The position numbers were made by a program, and so were the translations under genes. DNA of 64,000 bases from Candidatus Mediterraneibacter quadrami (GTDB lineage: Bacteria > Bacillota > Clostridia > Lachnospirales > Lachnospiraceae), in assembly GCA_019120575.1 (NCBI GenBank), contig DWUU01000024.1, positions 1-64,000 on the forward strand, given 5' to 3'. Within the stretch, counting starts at the first letter, position 1; each line of letters begins with the position of its first letter. The notes under the pieces are model-generated. The model saw only the letters and a list, made by a program, of their open reading frames with translations. It was not told where the DNA came from and did not search any database. Positions 7,647 through 15,991 of this stretch are shown one piece after another.

Positions 7647-8930
7647 ATGTTCGCTGACAGAGCAAAGATATATATCCGGTCCGGCAAAGGCGGCGACGGC
7701 CACTGCAGTTTCCGGCGGGAGCTGTATGTTCCGAACGGCGGTCCGGACGGCGGCGACGGCGGCCGGGGCGGCGACCTGATCTTCGAGGTGGACAAAGGCC
7801 TGAACACCCTGTCCGACTACCGTCACAGGCGCAAATACGCGGCAGGAGACGGGGAACCGGGCGGCAAACGCCGCTGCCACGGGAAGGACGGCACAGATCT
7901 TGTGCTCCATGTACCGGAAGGAACGGTGATCAAAGAAGCCTCATCCAGCAAAGTCATCGCGGATATGTCCGGTGACAACCGCCGGCAGGTCGTATTAAAG
8001 GGCGGAAAAGGCGGGCTTGGCAACCAGCATTTTGCCACAGCCACCATGCAGGTCCCGAAATACGCACAGCCCGGACAGCCGGCCCGCGAGCTGGAAGTCT
8101 GTCTGGAGCTGAAGGTAATCGCCGACGTGGGACTGATCGGATTCCCGAATGTAGGAAAATCAACCCTTCTTTCAAGAGTGACCAATGCTGATCCGAAGAT
8201 CGCAAATTACCACTTCACCACACTTACCCCGAACCTGGGCGTGGTAGACCTGGACGGCGCGAAAGGATTTGTCATGGCTGACATCCCCGGTCTGATCGAG
8301 GGTGCCTCCGAAGGCGTCGGGCTGGGCCACGAATTTCTCCGCCATATCGAGCGGACCAAGCTGATGATCCACGTTGTGGATGCAGCCGGAAGCGAAGGGC
8401 GGGACCCCATCGAAGATATTTACAAGATCAACGCCGAGCTTGAGGCATACAATCCGGAGATTGCCAAACGGCCGCAGGTCATCGCCGCAAACAAAACAGA
8501 TCTCATCTATGATCCTGAGGATGATCCGGTTGAGCGGCTGAAAAAAGAATTTGAGCCGAAAGGGATCCGCGTATTTCCTATATCCGGCGCCACCGGGAAA
8601 GGCGTGTCTGAACTGCTTTATTATGTAAGTGCGCAGCTTGAGAAAATGGATCAGGCACCGGTTGTATTCGAACAGGAATATTTTCCGGAGGACGAACTCA
8701 TTTACGAAGAACTTCCGTACACTGTTGAAGTGGAAGACGGCATGTATGTGGTGGAAGGTCCTAAGATCGAAAAAATGCTGGGCTACACGAATCTGGATTC
8801 TGAAAAGGGCTTTGCATTCTTCCAGAAATTCCTGAAAGAGACCGGCATTCTTGACGAACTGGAGAGCAAAGGCATCCAGGAAGGCGATACCGTCAAAATG
8901 TACGGCCTGCAGTTTGATTATTACAAGTAG
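7647..8930 (+). CDS. obgE: Obg-family GTPase ObgE/CgtA
   Basis: This 427-residue GTPase acts late in 50S subunit assembly and in stress signalling. The glycine-rich Obg fold spans about residues 1-158. The GTPase domain has P-loop GFPNVGKST (165-173), DIPG, and NKTD. The C-terminal OCT domain occupies about the last 80 residues and is the form found in Gram-positives. AAAAGGAG precedes the ATG. It heads the obgE-yhbY-nadD-yqeK-rsfS run, all on one strand with tight spacing. No clear own promoter was seen, so readthrough of the rpmA terminator is possible. Confidence 0.96.
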   Translation: MFADRAKIYIRSGKGGDGHCSFRRELYVPNGGPDGGDGGRGGDLIFEVDKGLNTLSDYRHRRKYAAGDGEPGGKRRCHGKDGTDLVLHVPEGTVIKEASSSKVIADMSGDNRRQVVLKGGKGGLGNQHFATATMQVPKYAQPGQPARELEVCLELKVIADVGLIGFPNVGKSTLLSRVTNADPKIANYHFTTLTPNLGVVDLDGAKGFVMADIPGLIEGASEGVGLGHEFLRHIERTKLMIHVVDAAGSEGRDPIEDIYKINAELEAYNPEIAKRPQVIAANKTDLIYDPEDDPVERLKKEFEPKGIRVFPISGATGKGVSELLYYVSAQLEKMDQAPVVFEQEYFPEDELIYEELPYTVEVEDGMYVVEGPKIEKMLGYTNLDSEKGFAFFQKFLKETGILDELESKGIQEGDTVKMYGLQFDYYK

Positions 8931-8961
8931 GAACTATGAACCTTAACAGAAGGAGAGAACT

Positions 8962-9255
8962 ATGACAACCAAACAGAGAGCTTATTTAAAAAGCCTGGCC
9001 ATGACGATGGATCCGATCTTCCAGGTCGGAAAATCCAGCATGACGCCCGGACTGACCGAAGCGATCTCGGAGGCGCTTGCCGCGCGTGAGCTCATTAAGA
9101 TCAGCGTCCTTAACAACTGCGCGGATGATCCCCGGGAACTGGCGGAGATCATCGCAGAGCGCACCCGTTCACAGGTCGTCCAGGTGATCGGCAAAAAGAT
9201 CGTCCTCTACCGCGAGGGAAAGGATGACGGGAAGAAGATTATGCTCCCGCTCTGA
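8962..9255 (+). CDS. yhbY: YhbY-type CRM-domain RNA-binding protein
   Basis: The 97 residues form a single CRM domain, with the family's GK-S loop (QVGKSSMTPGL) and the C-terminal GKKIVLYR segment. These proteins associate with pre-50S particles. AAGGAGAG precedes the ATG. It lies between obgE and nadD, 31 bases after the former, matching a ribosome assembly role. Confidence 0.9.
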   Translation: MTTKQRAYLKSLAMTMDPIFQVGKSSMTPGLTEAISEALAARELIKISVLNNCADDPRELAEIIAERTRSQVVQVIGKKIVLYREGKDDGKKIMLPL

Positions 9256-9274
9256 GGGCAGAATGGAGTTTACA

Positions 9275-9928
9275 ATGAAGATCGGTATCATGGGAGGTAC
9301 GTTTGACCCGATCCATATCGGGCATCTGCTCCTCGGTGAATTCGCCTATGAAAATTTCAGCCTGGACGAGATCTGGTTCCTGCCAAACGGGAATCCGCCC
9401 CATAAGTCCACCGATGAGAGCGGGGTGTCTCTGGCAGACCGCATCGAGATGGTGCGCCTTGCCACAGAGGATATCCCGTATTTCAAAGTGAATCTCTATG
9501 AGGCCTCGGCACAGAAGCATTCCTATACCTTCAGCACAATGAAGGCGCTCCGCGGGCTCTATCCGGATCACGAGTTTTATTTTATCCTGGGGGGGGACTC
9601 ACTGTTCTCCATCGAACAGTGGAAGAACTTCCGGGAGATCTTCCCTTCATGCACGATCCTTGCGGCCATGCGCGACGACAAGGATGCCAAAAGCATGAAA
9701 GAACAGATCCGGTACCTGAATGAAAAATACGGTTCAGACATCCGGCTCCTTCAGGCTCCGCTCGTTGAGATTTCCTCGACAACGATACGGGAACGGACGG
9801 AAAAAGGCCGGAGCATCCGTTACATGGTGCCCGACATCGTGGCCGGATATATACAGGAGAATCATCTTTACGGCACGGACCGCACCGCAGGTCCGGCCGG
9901 ACGAACCGGAAGGAGAGAGGAACCATGA
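9275..9928 (+). CDS. nadD: Nicotinate-nucleotide adenylyltransferase
   Basis: Joins nicotinate mononucleotide and ATP to form deamido-NAD. The 217-residue protein has the nucleotidyltransferase signature GGTFDPIHIGHL (7-18) and the ISSTTIR motif near the C-terminus. I choose the ATG at 9275 because the family begins directly at MKIGIMGG and a GGAG site is six bases upstream. An in-frame ATG at 9263 is possible. Its stop overlaps the start of yqeK (ATGA), a pair of neighbours conserved in Firmicutes. Confidence 0.95.
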   Translation: MKIGIMGGTFDPIHIGHLLLGEFAYENFSLDEIWFLPNGNPPHKSTDESGVSLADRIEMVRLATEDIPYFKVNLYEASAQKHSYTFSTMKALRGLYPDHEFYFILGGDSLFSIEQWKNFREIFPSCTILAAMRDDKDAKSMKEQIRYLNEKYGSDIRLLQAPLVEISSTTIRERTEKGRSIRYMVPDIVAGYIQENHLYGTDRTAGPAGRTGRREEP

Positions 9929-10488
9929 CAGAGGAACTGCTTGAGATACGCAAAAAACTGTCCAAAAAGCTGAAAAAGGACCGTTTCGAGCACACCATCG
10001 GCGTAATGTACACCGCAGCCTCACTGGCCATGTGCTACGGCGAGGATGTGGAAAAGGCGCTCACGGCCGGACTGCTTCACGACTGTGCAAAATACTGTTC
10101 GTCGGAAGACCAGATCGTCCTGTGCAGAAAGCACGGCATTGAACTGACCGAGTCCGAGCTGGAGATGCCTGCGCTGATCCATGCAAAGCTCGGCGCATAC
10201 CTGGCCCGCCACAAATATAAGATCAAGGATCCGGATATCCTGGACGCCATCACATACCACACGACCGGACGTCCCGGGATGACCATGCTTGAAAAGATCA
10301 TCTACATCGCGGATTATATCGAACCGAACCGGAAGATCATCCCCGGGCTGCAGGAAATACGCGGACTGGTATTTCAGGATATCGACCGCGCCGTATATCT
10401 GTCCGCACAGCGGACCGTACGCTACCTGAAGGACGGCGGAAGAGCAGTGGATCCCATGACCGTCAGCACATGTGAATACTATAAATAA
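9925..10488 (+). CDS. yqeK: YqeK-type HD-domain Ap4A hydrolase
   Basis: 187 residues with an HD fold: H in DRFEHTIGV, HD in LLHDCAK, and later H and D in YHTTGR and ADYIEPNR. Firmicute YqeK members split diadenosine tetraphosphate symmetrically into two ADP, using a metal. The gene overlaps nadD by four bases (ATGA) behind a GGAGAGAGG site, and rsfS follows after 24 bases. This nadD-yqeK-rsfS order is typical of the phylum. Confidence 0.93.
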   Translation: MTEELLEIRKKLSKKLKKDRFEHTIGVMYTAASLAMCYGEDVEKALTAGLLHDCAKYCSSEDQIVLCRKHGIELTESELEMPALIHAKLGAYLARHKYKIKDPDILDAITYHTTGRPGMTMLEKIIYIADYIEPNRKIIPGLQEIRGLVFQDIDRAVYLSAQRTVRYLKDGGRAVDPMTVSTCEYYK

Positions 10489-10512
10489 CAGCTTCAAAAA
10501 GGAGATACGCAT

Positions 10513-10869
10513 ATGAATCAGTCAAAAGAAATGGCACGCATTGCCTGGCAGGCGCTCAGCGATAAAAAGGGCGAAGACATCAAGATCATTGACATCACAG
10601 GCGTCTCCGTGCTTGCAGATTACTTCATCATCGCCAGTGGAAACAGCGAAAGCCAGATCAGCGCGCTGGTAGACAATGTGGAGGAAGAACTCCACAAAGC
10701 CGGATACCATTTAAAGCAGCGTGAAGGACGTTCCGGCGCAAGCTGGATCCTGCTTGATTTCGGCGATATCATCGTTCATGTATTCGATAAAGAAAACCGC
10801 CTTTTCTACGATCTGGAGAGAATCTGGAAAGATGGAAAGGATATCGCTCCGGAACAGCTTGCAGAATGA
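10513..10869 (+). CDS. rsfS: Ribosome silencing factor RsfS
   Basis: This 118-residue protein binds L14 on the 50S subunit and blocks joining with 30S under starvation. Family features are ADYFIIASGNS and the EGRSGASWILLDFGDIIVHVF stretch (residues about 73-93). AAAAAGGAG precedes the ATG. It is the last gene of the obgE run and ends at a bidirectional terminator shared with lexA. Confidence 0.96.
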   Translation: MNQSKEMARIAWQALSDKKGEDIKIIDITGVSVLADYFIIASGNSESQISALVDNVEEELHKAGYHLKQREGRSGASWILLDFGDIIVHVFDKENRLFYDLERIWKDGKDIAPEQLAE

Positions 10870-10888
10870 TAAATAAATTATGGCATTA

Positions 10889-10927
10889 AAAAACCTGCCG
10901 GAAGATTTTATTCTTCCGGCAGGTTTT
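10889..10927. terminator. Bidirectional terminator between rsfS and lexA
   Basis: AAACCTGCCGGAAGA and TCTTCCGGCAGGTTT form a 15-base perfect stem with a short AT loop. A-rich and T-rich flanks give a U-tract on both strands, so it serves the convergent rsfS and lexA genes. Confidence 0.93.
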
Positions 10928-10931
10928 GATC

Positions 10932-11549
10932 TTATCTGAACAGACGGATCACACCGATCACTTTGCCGAGAATGGAGACATCCTTTACAATGATCGGATC
11001 CATGAAATCATTCTCAGGCTGAAGGCGGTAAACGCCCTCCTCTTTATAAAAAGTCTTTACCGTAGCGCTGTCATCCACAAGCGCAACGACCATATCTCCG
11101 TTGGAAGCCGTATGTTCTTCCTGGACAAGCACCATATCCCCGTCAAGGATCCCGGCATTGATCATGCTTTCCCCTTTAACTTTCAACATGAATGTCTGAC
11201 TGTTCGGCATATGCTCAACAGGGATCGGGAAGTAGTCCTCGATATTCTCCTGCGCCAGGATCGGCTGCCCGGCAGCCACCTGCCCGACAATCGGAACGTT
11301 CACCATCTCACGCCGTGTAAGGTTGAAGCTGTCATCCAGGATCTCAATGGCTCTCGGCTTTGTAGGATCTCTTCTGATATATCCGTTCTTCTCAAGGGTC
11401 TCGAGATGAGAGTGGACAGAAGATGTGGACTTCAGATTGACCGCCTCGCAGATCTCACGCACAGCAGGCGGAAATCCGCGTTCAAGAATCTGACTCTTGA
11501 TATATTCCAGAATTTCCTCTTGTTTTTTACTTATTTTTCCCTTTGACAT
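10932..11549 (-). CDS. lexA: LexA repressor
   Basis: This 205-residue SOS repressor cleaves itself when stimulated by RecA filaments. A winged-helix DNA-binding domain (about 1-68) is followed by the self-cleavage bond A93-G94 in QVAAGQP. The serine peptidase dyad is S128 (GESM) and K165 (ATVKTF). The start [10 protein letters not shown] is chosen because the family begins there; the nearest GA-rich site is rather far (about 15 bases), and the upstream in-frame extension is unlike LexA. It is divergent from a LysM gene. The shared 260-base interval holds a cluster of LexA boxes, two of them over its own -35 region, so autorepression is expected. Confidence 0.96.
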   Translation of the reverse strand: MSKGKISKKQEEILEYIKSQILERGFPPAVREICEAVNLKSTSSVHSHLETLEKNGYIRRDPTKPRAIEILDDSFNLTRREMVNVPIVGQVAAGQPILAQENIEDYFPIPVEHMPNSQTFMLKVKGESMINAGILDGDMVLVQEEHTASNGDMVVALVDDSATVKTFYKEEGVYRLQPENDFMDPIIVKDVSILGKVIGVIRLFR

Positions 11550-11594
11550 GATAAAAACCCGTATTTCCTTCCTCTTTAAGTGCTTTATAGAAGT

Positions 11595-11623
11595 ATCATA
11601 GCACAGCGCATTTGAAAAAGCAA
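11595..11623 (-). promoter_or_regulatory. lexA promoter
   Basis: On the minus strand, TTGCTT (11618-11623) and TATGAT (11595-11600) are separated by 17 bases. LexA-box-like sequences overlap and flank the -35. Confidence 0.6.
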
Positions 11624-11647
11624 ACATTTGTTACGAAAATATGTTCG
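11621..11647. promoter_or_regulatory. Two LexA boxes at the lexA promoter
   Basis: AAACATTTGTTA (within 11621-11635) and CGAAAATATGTTCG (11634-11647) approximate the Firmicute SOS box CGAAC-N4-GTTCG. The second differs from it at one position. They overlap or abut the lexA -35. Confidence 0.65.
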
Positions 11648-11655
11648 ATTTTATA

Positions 11656-11684
11656 TTGACAAACATTTGTTCTGGTTATATAAT
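11656..11684 (+). promoter_or_regulatory. Consensus promoter for the SOS LysM gene
   Basis: TTGACA (11656-11661), a 17-base spacer and TATAAT (11679-11684): a full sigma-A consensus. A LexA box lies in the spacer, as expected for a strong but repressed SOS promoter. Confidence 0.88.
11660..11673. promoter_or_regulatory. LexA box in the promoter spacer
   Basis: CAAACATTTGTTCT matches GAAC-N4-GTTC with one mismatch and lies between the -35 and -10 of the rightward promoter. Confidence 0.7.
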
Positions 11685-11693
11685 GTCAAATAT

Positions 11694-11722
11694 AGAACAT
11701 CTGTTCCATGAACATTTATTCG
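11694..11722. promoter_or_regulatory. Two LexA boxes downstream of the -10
   Basis: AGAACATCTGTTCC (11694-11707) contains a perfect GAAC-N4-GTTC. TGAACATTTATTCG (11709-11722) follows with one mismatch. Both are placed to block elongation from the rightward promoter. Confidence 0.75.
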
Positions 11723-11810
11723 AAACACGTTATACATGTATACAATTTTACTTTTCGGTTTTGTCCGGTCGATCCGGACGGATTTTTACTAAAAAGGAGC
11801 GTATTATACT

Positions 11811-12152
11811 ATGAACAGGAGATCATCCAGAACAACAAAGCGCAGAAAGATATCAAAAAGAGCAAAACGTGCAAAAAGGTTATTCACCGGATTCATCTGT
11901 GCATTGATCATCTGTGTATCCGGAAGTGCATTTCTTGTATCTGCACAGGGCTTATCAGATTATGACACACATACATATTATAAAAGCATTGAGATTCAGA
12001 AGGGCGACACCCTGTGGGATATCGCCAGACAGACAAAGCCTGCGGACTGCGGATCAACCGCTGAATACGTTCAGGTACTTAAAGACATGAACCGGCTCGG
12101 ATCCGATGACATCCAGAGCGGCCGGCATCTGATCGTTGCCTGTAATATGTGA
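11811..12152 (+). CDS. yneA: SOS-regulated LysM membrane protein, YneA-like cell-division inhibitor
   Basis: 113 residues. The first 23 are very basic, then one membrane segment (about 24-44), then an extracytoplasmic LysM domain (about 58-110, with KGDTLWDIARQ). That is the architecture of Bacillus YneA, which delays septation during the SOS response. Position supports the call: it is divergent from lexA behind a consensus promoter with LexA boxes. AAGGAG lies 11 bases before the ATG. Sequence similarity outside LysM is weak, so function rests on architecture, regulation and context. Confidence 0.8.
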   Translation: MNRRSSRTTKRRKISKRAKRAKRLFTGFICALIICVSGSAFLVSAQGLSDYDTHTYYKSIEIQKGDTLWDIARQTKPADCGSTAEYVQVLKDMNRLGSDDIQSGRHLIVACNM

Positions 12153-12173
12153 TCTGTATACTTTATATTCAGG

Positions 12174-12201
12174 TATCAATATACATCCCCATGTATTGAT
12201 A
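12174..12201. repeat. AT-rich inverted repeat downstream of the LysM gene
   Basis: TATCAATATACAT and ATGTATTGATA pair over 11 bases with a two-base bulge around a CCCC loop. There is no following U-tract, so it is a weak terminator at best. Nothing else is recognisable in the 170 bases before the next gene apart from a promoter. Confidence 0.4.
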
Positions 12202-12322
12202 TATTAACCCCATCAAAAGCCGGTACGGCCGTTATTCCCGGACATCTGTGGAACAGCAGCTGTAGCGGCTCTCCTTTACACATTTCAATCTATACGACAA
12301 ATACTGATTTTTCCAAAAGATA

Positions 12323-12351
12323 TGGACAAAAACGCAGGATTCAGTTATAAT
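12323..12351 (+). promoter_or_regulatory. Promoter for the tyrosine recombinase and ttcA
   Basis: TGGACA (12323-12328), a 17-base spacer and TATAAT (12346-12351). Its position rules out translation starting at the in-frame ATG at 12322. Confidence 0.65.
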
Positions 12352-12420
12352 ATACAGGTGGTACGGCGTACAGCCCGCAGCAACGCCAAATTCATGTTTA
12401 AAGGGGTTATAAATAATAAA

Positions 12421-13500
12421 ATGGAATCAACGGTTAATCAGAAAGATACAAAAACGTATCATGAACAGAAATATGTAGACAATACATTGCGTTTACGGTC
12501 GATCCTGAAGACGCTGCCGGCATTCGCACGTGATTATTTCCGCGCCGTCGAGCCGACAACATCCGCACGGACACGGATCTCGTATGCATATGACATCCGC
12601 GTTTTCTTTCATTTTTTAATGGAAAATAATCCGTTCTATAAGGATTATTCCATCGATCAGTTTACCCTTCAGGACCTGGAGCGCCTGGAGCCTGTTGATA
12701 TCGAGGAATACCAGGAATACCTGAAGGTCTATGAAAATGATGATAAAAAGCAGATCACAAATACCGAAAAAGGGCTTGCGCGCAAAATGTCAGCGTTAAG
12801 GAGTTTCTATGGATATTATTACAAACGTCAGGCGATCTCCAAAAATCCGACTTTGCTCGTGGATATGCCGAAACTCCATGAAAAAGCCATTATCCGGCTT
12901 GACACCGATGAAGTTGCAAAGCTTCTGGACTACGTGGATCACGGCGCGGATCATCTGACCGGCCAGCGCAGAGCCTATTATGAGAAAACAAAGAACCGGG
13001 ACCTGGCCATCCTGACCCTTCTTCTCGGCACCGGCATCCGTGTTTCAGAATGTGTCGGGCTTGACCTGCAGGACGTAGACTTTAAAAACAACGGTATCAA
13101 AGTCACGCGCAAGGGCGGCAACGAAATGGTTGTATACTTCGGCGATGAAGTGGCTGAAGCGCTGAAAACCTATATGTACACGACGAGAAAGGCCACTCTT
13201 CCGCTCCCGGGCCATGAGAACGCCCTTTTCCTCTCTACCCAGCGGAAACGCATGGGCGTGCAGGCAGTCGAAAACATGGTCAAAAAATACGCCCGTGAAG
13301 TGACGCCGAATAAAAAGATCACTCCCCACAAGCTCCGGAGCACCTACGGCACGGCCCTGTACCGGGAAACCGGCGATATCTACCTGGTGGCGGATGTCCT
13401 GGGCCACAAGGATGTCAATACAACGAAAAAGCATTATGCCGCCATCGATGAAAACCGCCGGAGGAAAGCCGCCGGTGCGGTAAAACTGCGGGAAGTATAG
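12421..13500 (+). CDS. XerC/XerD-type tyrosine recombinase
   Basis: 359 residues with an N-terminal SAM-like core-binding domain (about 30-145) and a C-terminal catalytic domain. The full active-site set is present: R207 (TGIRVSE), K231 (TRKGGN), H303 and R306 (PHKLRS), H329 (LGHK) and nucleophile Y339 (KHYA). I choose the ATG at 12421; the frame is open further up, but a promoter lies there. An ATG at 12394 is the alternative. No attachment-site repeats or phage genes are nearby, and it is followed by ttcA. It therefore looks like a resident chromosomal recombinase, perhaps for dimer resolution, rather than a mobile-element integrase. Confidence 0.8.
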   Translation: MESTVNQKDTKTYHEQKYVDNTLRLRSILKTLPAFARDYFRAVEPTTSARTRISYAYDIRVFFHFLMENNPFYKDYSIDQFTLQDLERLEPVDIEEYQEYLKVYENDDKKQITNTEKGLARKMSALRSFYGYYYKRQAISKNPTLLVDMPKLHEKAIIRLDTDEVAKLLDYVDHGADHLTGQRRAYYEKTKNRDLAILTLLLGTGIRVSECVGLDLQDVDFKNNGIKVTRKGGNEMVVYFGDEVAEALKTYMYTTRKATLPLPGHENALFLSTQRKRMGVQAVENMVKKYAREVTPNKKITPHKLRSTYGTALYRETGDIYLVADVLGHKDVNTTKKHYAAIDENRRRKAAGAVKLREV

Positions 13501-13544
13501 AAATAAGACTGAAAAACCATAAAATATGAAAGGAATTTATAAAC

Positions 13545-14315
13545 ATGCAGCTGCAGCGTTTACTCAGTTATACACGGAAAGCCGTGGATGAATATGAAAT
13601 GATACAGGAAGGCGACCACATCGCGGTCGGCATATCCGGCGGAAAGGACAGCCTGACCCTTCTGTACGCCCTCCACGGCCTCAGAAGATTCTATCCGAAG
13701 CATTTCGAGCTCAGCGCCATCACCGTGGACCTGGGCTTCGAGGATTTCGACCTGACCGGGATCCGGGAACTGTGCCGGGAGCTGGATGTCCCCTATAAGA
13801 TCGTAAAATCCGATATATACGACATTCTGTTTAACATACGGAAAGAGTCCAATCCCTGCTCTCTGTGCGCTAAAATGCGCAAAGGGGCGCTGAATCAGGC
13901 GATCAAGGAAATGGGCTGCAATAAGGTCGCTTACGCCCATCACAAGGACGATATCATTGAGACCATGCTTCTCTCCCTGATCTTCGAAGGACGGTTCCAC
14001 TCATTCTCCCCGCGCACCTACCTGGACCGGATGGACCTGACTGTGATCCGTCCCCTCATGTATGTGGATGAGATGGATGTGATCGGATTCAAAAACAAGT
14101 ACGACCTGCCGGTCGTGAAAAGCAAATGCCCGGTGGACGGATACACCAAACGCCAGTATGCCAAGGAGCTTCTCCGGCAGATCAACCTGGAGCATCCGGG
14201 CGCCCGCGAGCGCATGTTCCACGCGATCCTGAACGGCAATATCAGCGGATGGCCGGACCGGATCATCCGGGTGCCGAATCCGCCGCGCAAAGGCAAAAAA
14301 ATTCTTCCGGAATAA
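13545..14315 (+). CDS. ttcA: TtcA-family tRNA thiolation enzyme
   Basis: This 256-residue ATP-pyrophosphatase-fold protein activates a tRNA base with ATP for sulfur insertion, classically 2-thiocytidine at position 32. The PP-loop is SGGKDS (31-36). The iron-sulfur cysteines are C105 and C108 (PCSLC) and C195 (KSKCPVDG), the pattern of TtcA/TtuA proteins. AAAGGAA precedes the ATG, 44 bases behind the recombinase gene. The exact tRNA position modified in this clade is not certain. Ends at a bidirectional terminator. Confidence 0.85.
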   Translation: MQLQRLLSYTRKAVDEYEMIQEGDHIAVGISGGKDSLTLLYALHGLRRFYPKHFELSAITVDLGFEDFDLTGIRELCRELDVPYKIVKSDIYDILFNIRKESNPCSLCAKMRKGALNQAIKEMGCNKVAYAHHKDDIIETMLLSLIFEGRFHSFSPRTYLDRMDLTVIRPLMYVDEMDVIGFKNKYDLPVVKSKCPVDGYTKRQYAKELLRQINLEHPGARERMFHAILNGNISGWPDRIIRVPNPPRKGKKILPE

Positions 14316-14332
14316 ATCCGGAAGATTTTTTT
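14303..14332. terminator. Bidirectional terminator after ttcA
   Basis: TCTTCCGGA and TCCGGAAGA form a nine-base perfect stem with T-runs on both strands. It is shared with the convergent cytidylate-kinase-like gene. Confidence 0.9.
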
Positions 14333-14339
14333 CCTGTTT

Positions 14340-14987
14340 TTAGATGACCCGCTTGTCACGGGCGATGCTCTCTTTTGCCTGTACATAATTGATAATCGCC
14401 TGTGCGGTCCCGTCGATCCCGAGCTCTGAACTTGTCAGGCACAGCTCGTAGCTGTCTGCATTGGACCACTTTTTATTTGTATAGTAATTATAATAACTTG
14501 CACGGCTCTTATCCGTCTTAACGATCCGTTCCTTCGCCTTTGCGTCCGTCAGATCGTAAATTCTGGCGATCCTGCGGATCCTGGCGCTCATATCCGCATG
14601 GATAAACACGCTGACCACATTCTTGTAAGACTCCAGCGCATAGTCCGCGCAGCGTCCTACCAGGATGCACGGCCCTTCGTCCGCGATCTTCTTGATCGCA
14701 TCAAACTGGGCCAGAAATACTTTGTGATTGATCGGCATGTCTGTATACGTATTTCCCGAATATCCCATGGAATACGTGTCCATTACAAGGGAATAAAGGA
14801 AACTGTTCGTCGGTTTCTCATCATGCGTCTCAAAAATCTCCTCGCAGATGCCGCTTTCCTTCGCGGCGCGGGAAAGCATTTCCTTGTCATACAACTTGAT
14901 GCCAAACGCATCGGCAACCTTATAACCGATCTCCCTTCCTGCACTTCCATATTCACGTCCGATTGTAATGATCGTATTTGTCTTCAT
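14340..14987 (-). CDS. Cytidylate kinase-like family protein
   Basis: 215 residues of the AAA_26 / cytidylate-kinase-like family, a P-loop-type nucleotide-binding group. The start is TIITIGREYGSAGREIG, with the family's GREYGSGG-like loop in place of a canonical Walker A, then YDKEML and a central VGRCADYAL segment. These proteins are common in Clostridia and are not the essential Cmk; substrate unproven. AAAGGAGAG lies before the ATG at 14987, and a separate promoter is visible upstream. Confidence 0.75.
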   Translation of the reverse strand: MKTNTIITIGREYGSAGREIGYKVADAFGIKLYDKEMLSRAAKESGICEEIFETHDEKPTNSFLYSLVMDTYSMGYSGNTYTDMPINHKVFLAQFDAIKKIADEGPCILVGRCADYALESYKNVVSVFIHADMSARIRRIARIYDLTDAKAKERIVKTDKSRASYYNYYTNKKWSNADSYELCLTSSELGIDGTAQAIINYVQAKESIARDKRVI

Positions 14988-15024
14988 TATAAGCCACTCT
15001 CCTTTGCGTAAAAACCATATGACT

Positions 15025-15053
15025 ATTATAACGAATTGCTTATACAATTACAA
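15025..15053 (-). promoter_or_regulatory. Promoter for the cytidylate-kinase-like gene
   Basis: On the minus strand TTGTAA (15048-15053) and TATAAT (15025-15030) are separated by 17 bases. Confidence 0.65.
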
Positions 15054-15072
15054 TGATTCTGCGAAAATTAAT

Positions 15073-15984
15073 TCATTTTTTCCGAAGCACATCAAGAAGC
15101 TTCACAAAATACTCCGGAAGCGGCGCGTCAAACTCCATATACGCCCCTGTGGAAGGATGAGTGATCCCGAGGATCTTCGCATGAAGCGTCTGTCCCTGAA
15201 GCTTATACGGGCACCGGGCCGGACCGTATACCGGATCCCCCAGGATCGGATGGCCGATGGAGGACATGTGTACGCGGATCTGATGCGTCCGCCCGGTCTC
15301 CAGTTCGCACTCAATATACGTATAATCCCCGAACCGCTCCAGAACGCTGTAATGGGTCACAGCGCTGCGCGCATTGGGCGCTTTCGTGCTCATTTTCTTC
15401 CGGTCGGTTGGATGACGCCCGATCGCTGCATTGATCGTGCCATGATCGTCCTTCAGGTTCCCATGGACGATCGCGTGATAACGCCGGGTGATCGAATGTT
15501 CCTTCAGCTGTTCTGCAAGGATCCGGTGCGCCTGGTCATTCTTGCAGATGAGGAGCGATCCGGTCGTATCCATATCGATCCGGTGCACGATCCCGGGACG
15601 CATGACCCCGTTGATGCCGGACAGCTGATCCCCGCAGTGATACATAATCGCATTGACAAGCGTATGCTCATAATGTCCCGGCGCCGGATGGACGACCATT
15701 CCCTTCGGCTTATTGACCACAAGGATGTCGTCGTCTTCATAAAGGATATCCAGCGGGATATTTTCCGGACGGATGTCCGGAACTTCCGGTTCGGGAACAA
15801 GGACGCAGATCTCCTCGCCGGCGGACAGCTTGTAATTCGCTTTGACAATGCGCCCGTCAACACGGATATTTCCGTCTTTTACAAGTTTCTGTATATAAGA
15901 ACGGGAAAGATCCTCCAGACATCCGCTTAAATATCTGTCAATCCTCTCCCCGTCCTGTACAGCTCTGAATGTGAGCGTTTCCAT
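15073..15984 (-). CDS. rluD: RluA/RluD-family pseudouridine synthase
   Basis: Converts uridines of rRNA (23S helix 69 for RluD itself) to pseudouridine. The 303-residue protein has an N-terminal S4 RNA-binding domain (about 13-60) and a catalytic domain with HRIDMDTTG (134-142), in which D137 is the catalytic Asp. It starts seven bases after lspA ends, behind GGAGAGGA. The lspA-rluD pair is conserved in Firmicutes. The exact target uridines are not readable from sequence. Confidence 0.92.
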   Translation of the reverse strand: METLTFRAVQDGERIDRYLSGCLEDLSRSYIQKLVKDGNIRVDGRIVKANYKLSAGEEICVLVPEPEVPDIRPENIPLDILYEDDDILVVNKPKGMVVHPAPGHYEHTLVNAIMYHCGDQLSGINGVMRPGIVHRIDMDTTGSLLICKNDQAHRILAEQLKEHSITRRYHAIVHGNLKDDHGTINAAIGRHPTDRKKMSTKAPNARSAVTHYSVLERFGDYTYIECELETGRTHQIRVHMSSIGHPILGDPVYGPARCPYKLQGQTLHAKILGITHPSTGAYMEFDAPLPEYFVKLLDVLRKK

Positions 15985-15991
15985 ATCGGTA

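Noticed and set aside
12153..12320. Attachment site or mobile-element end beside the recombinase
   Set aside because: Only one small AT-rich inverted repeat is present, with no matching direct repeat elsewhere in the window that I can see.
12322..12420. Upstream start for the tyrosine recombinase at 12322
   Set aside because: A TGGACA-17-TATAAT promoter occupies 12323-12351, so the transcript starts downstream of this codon.
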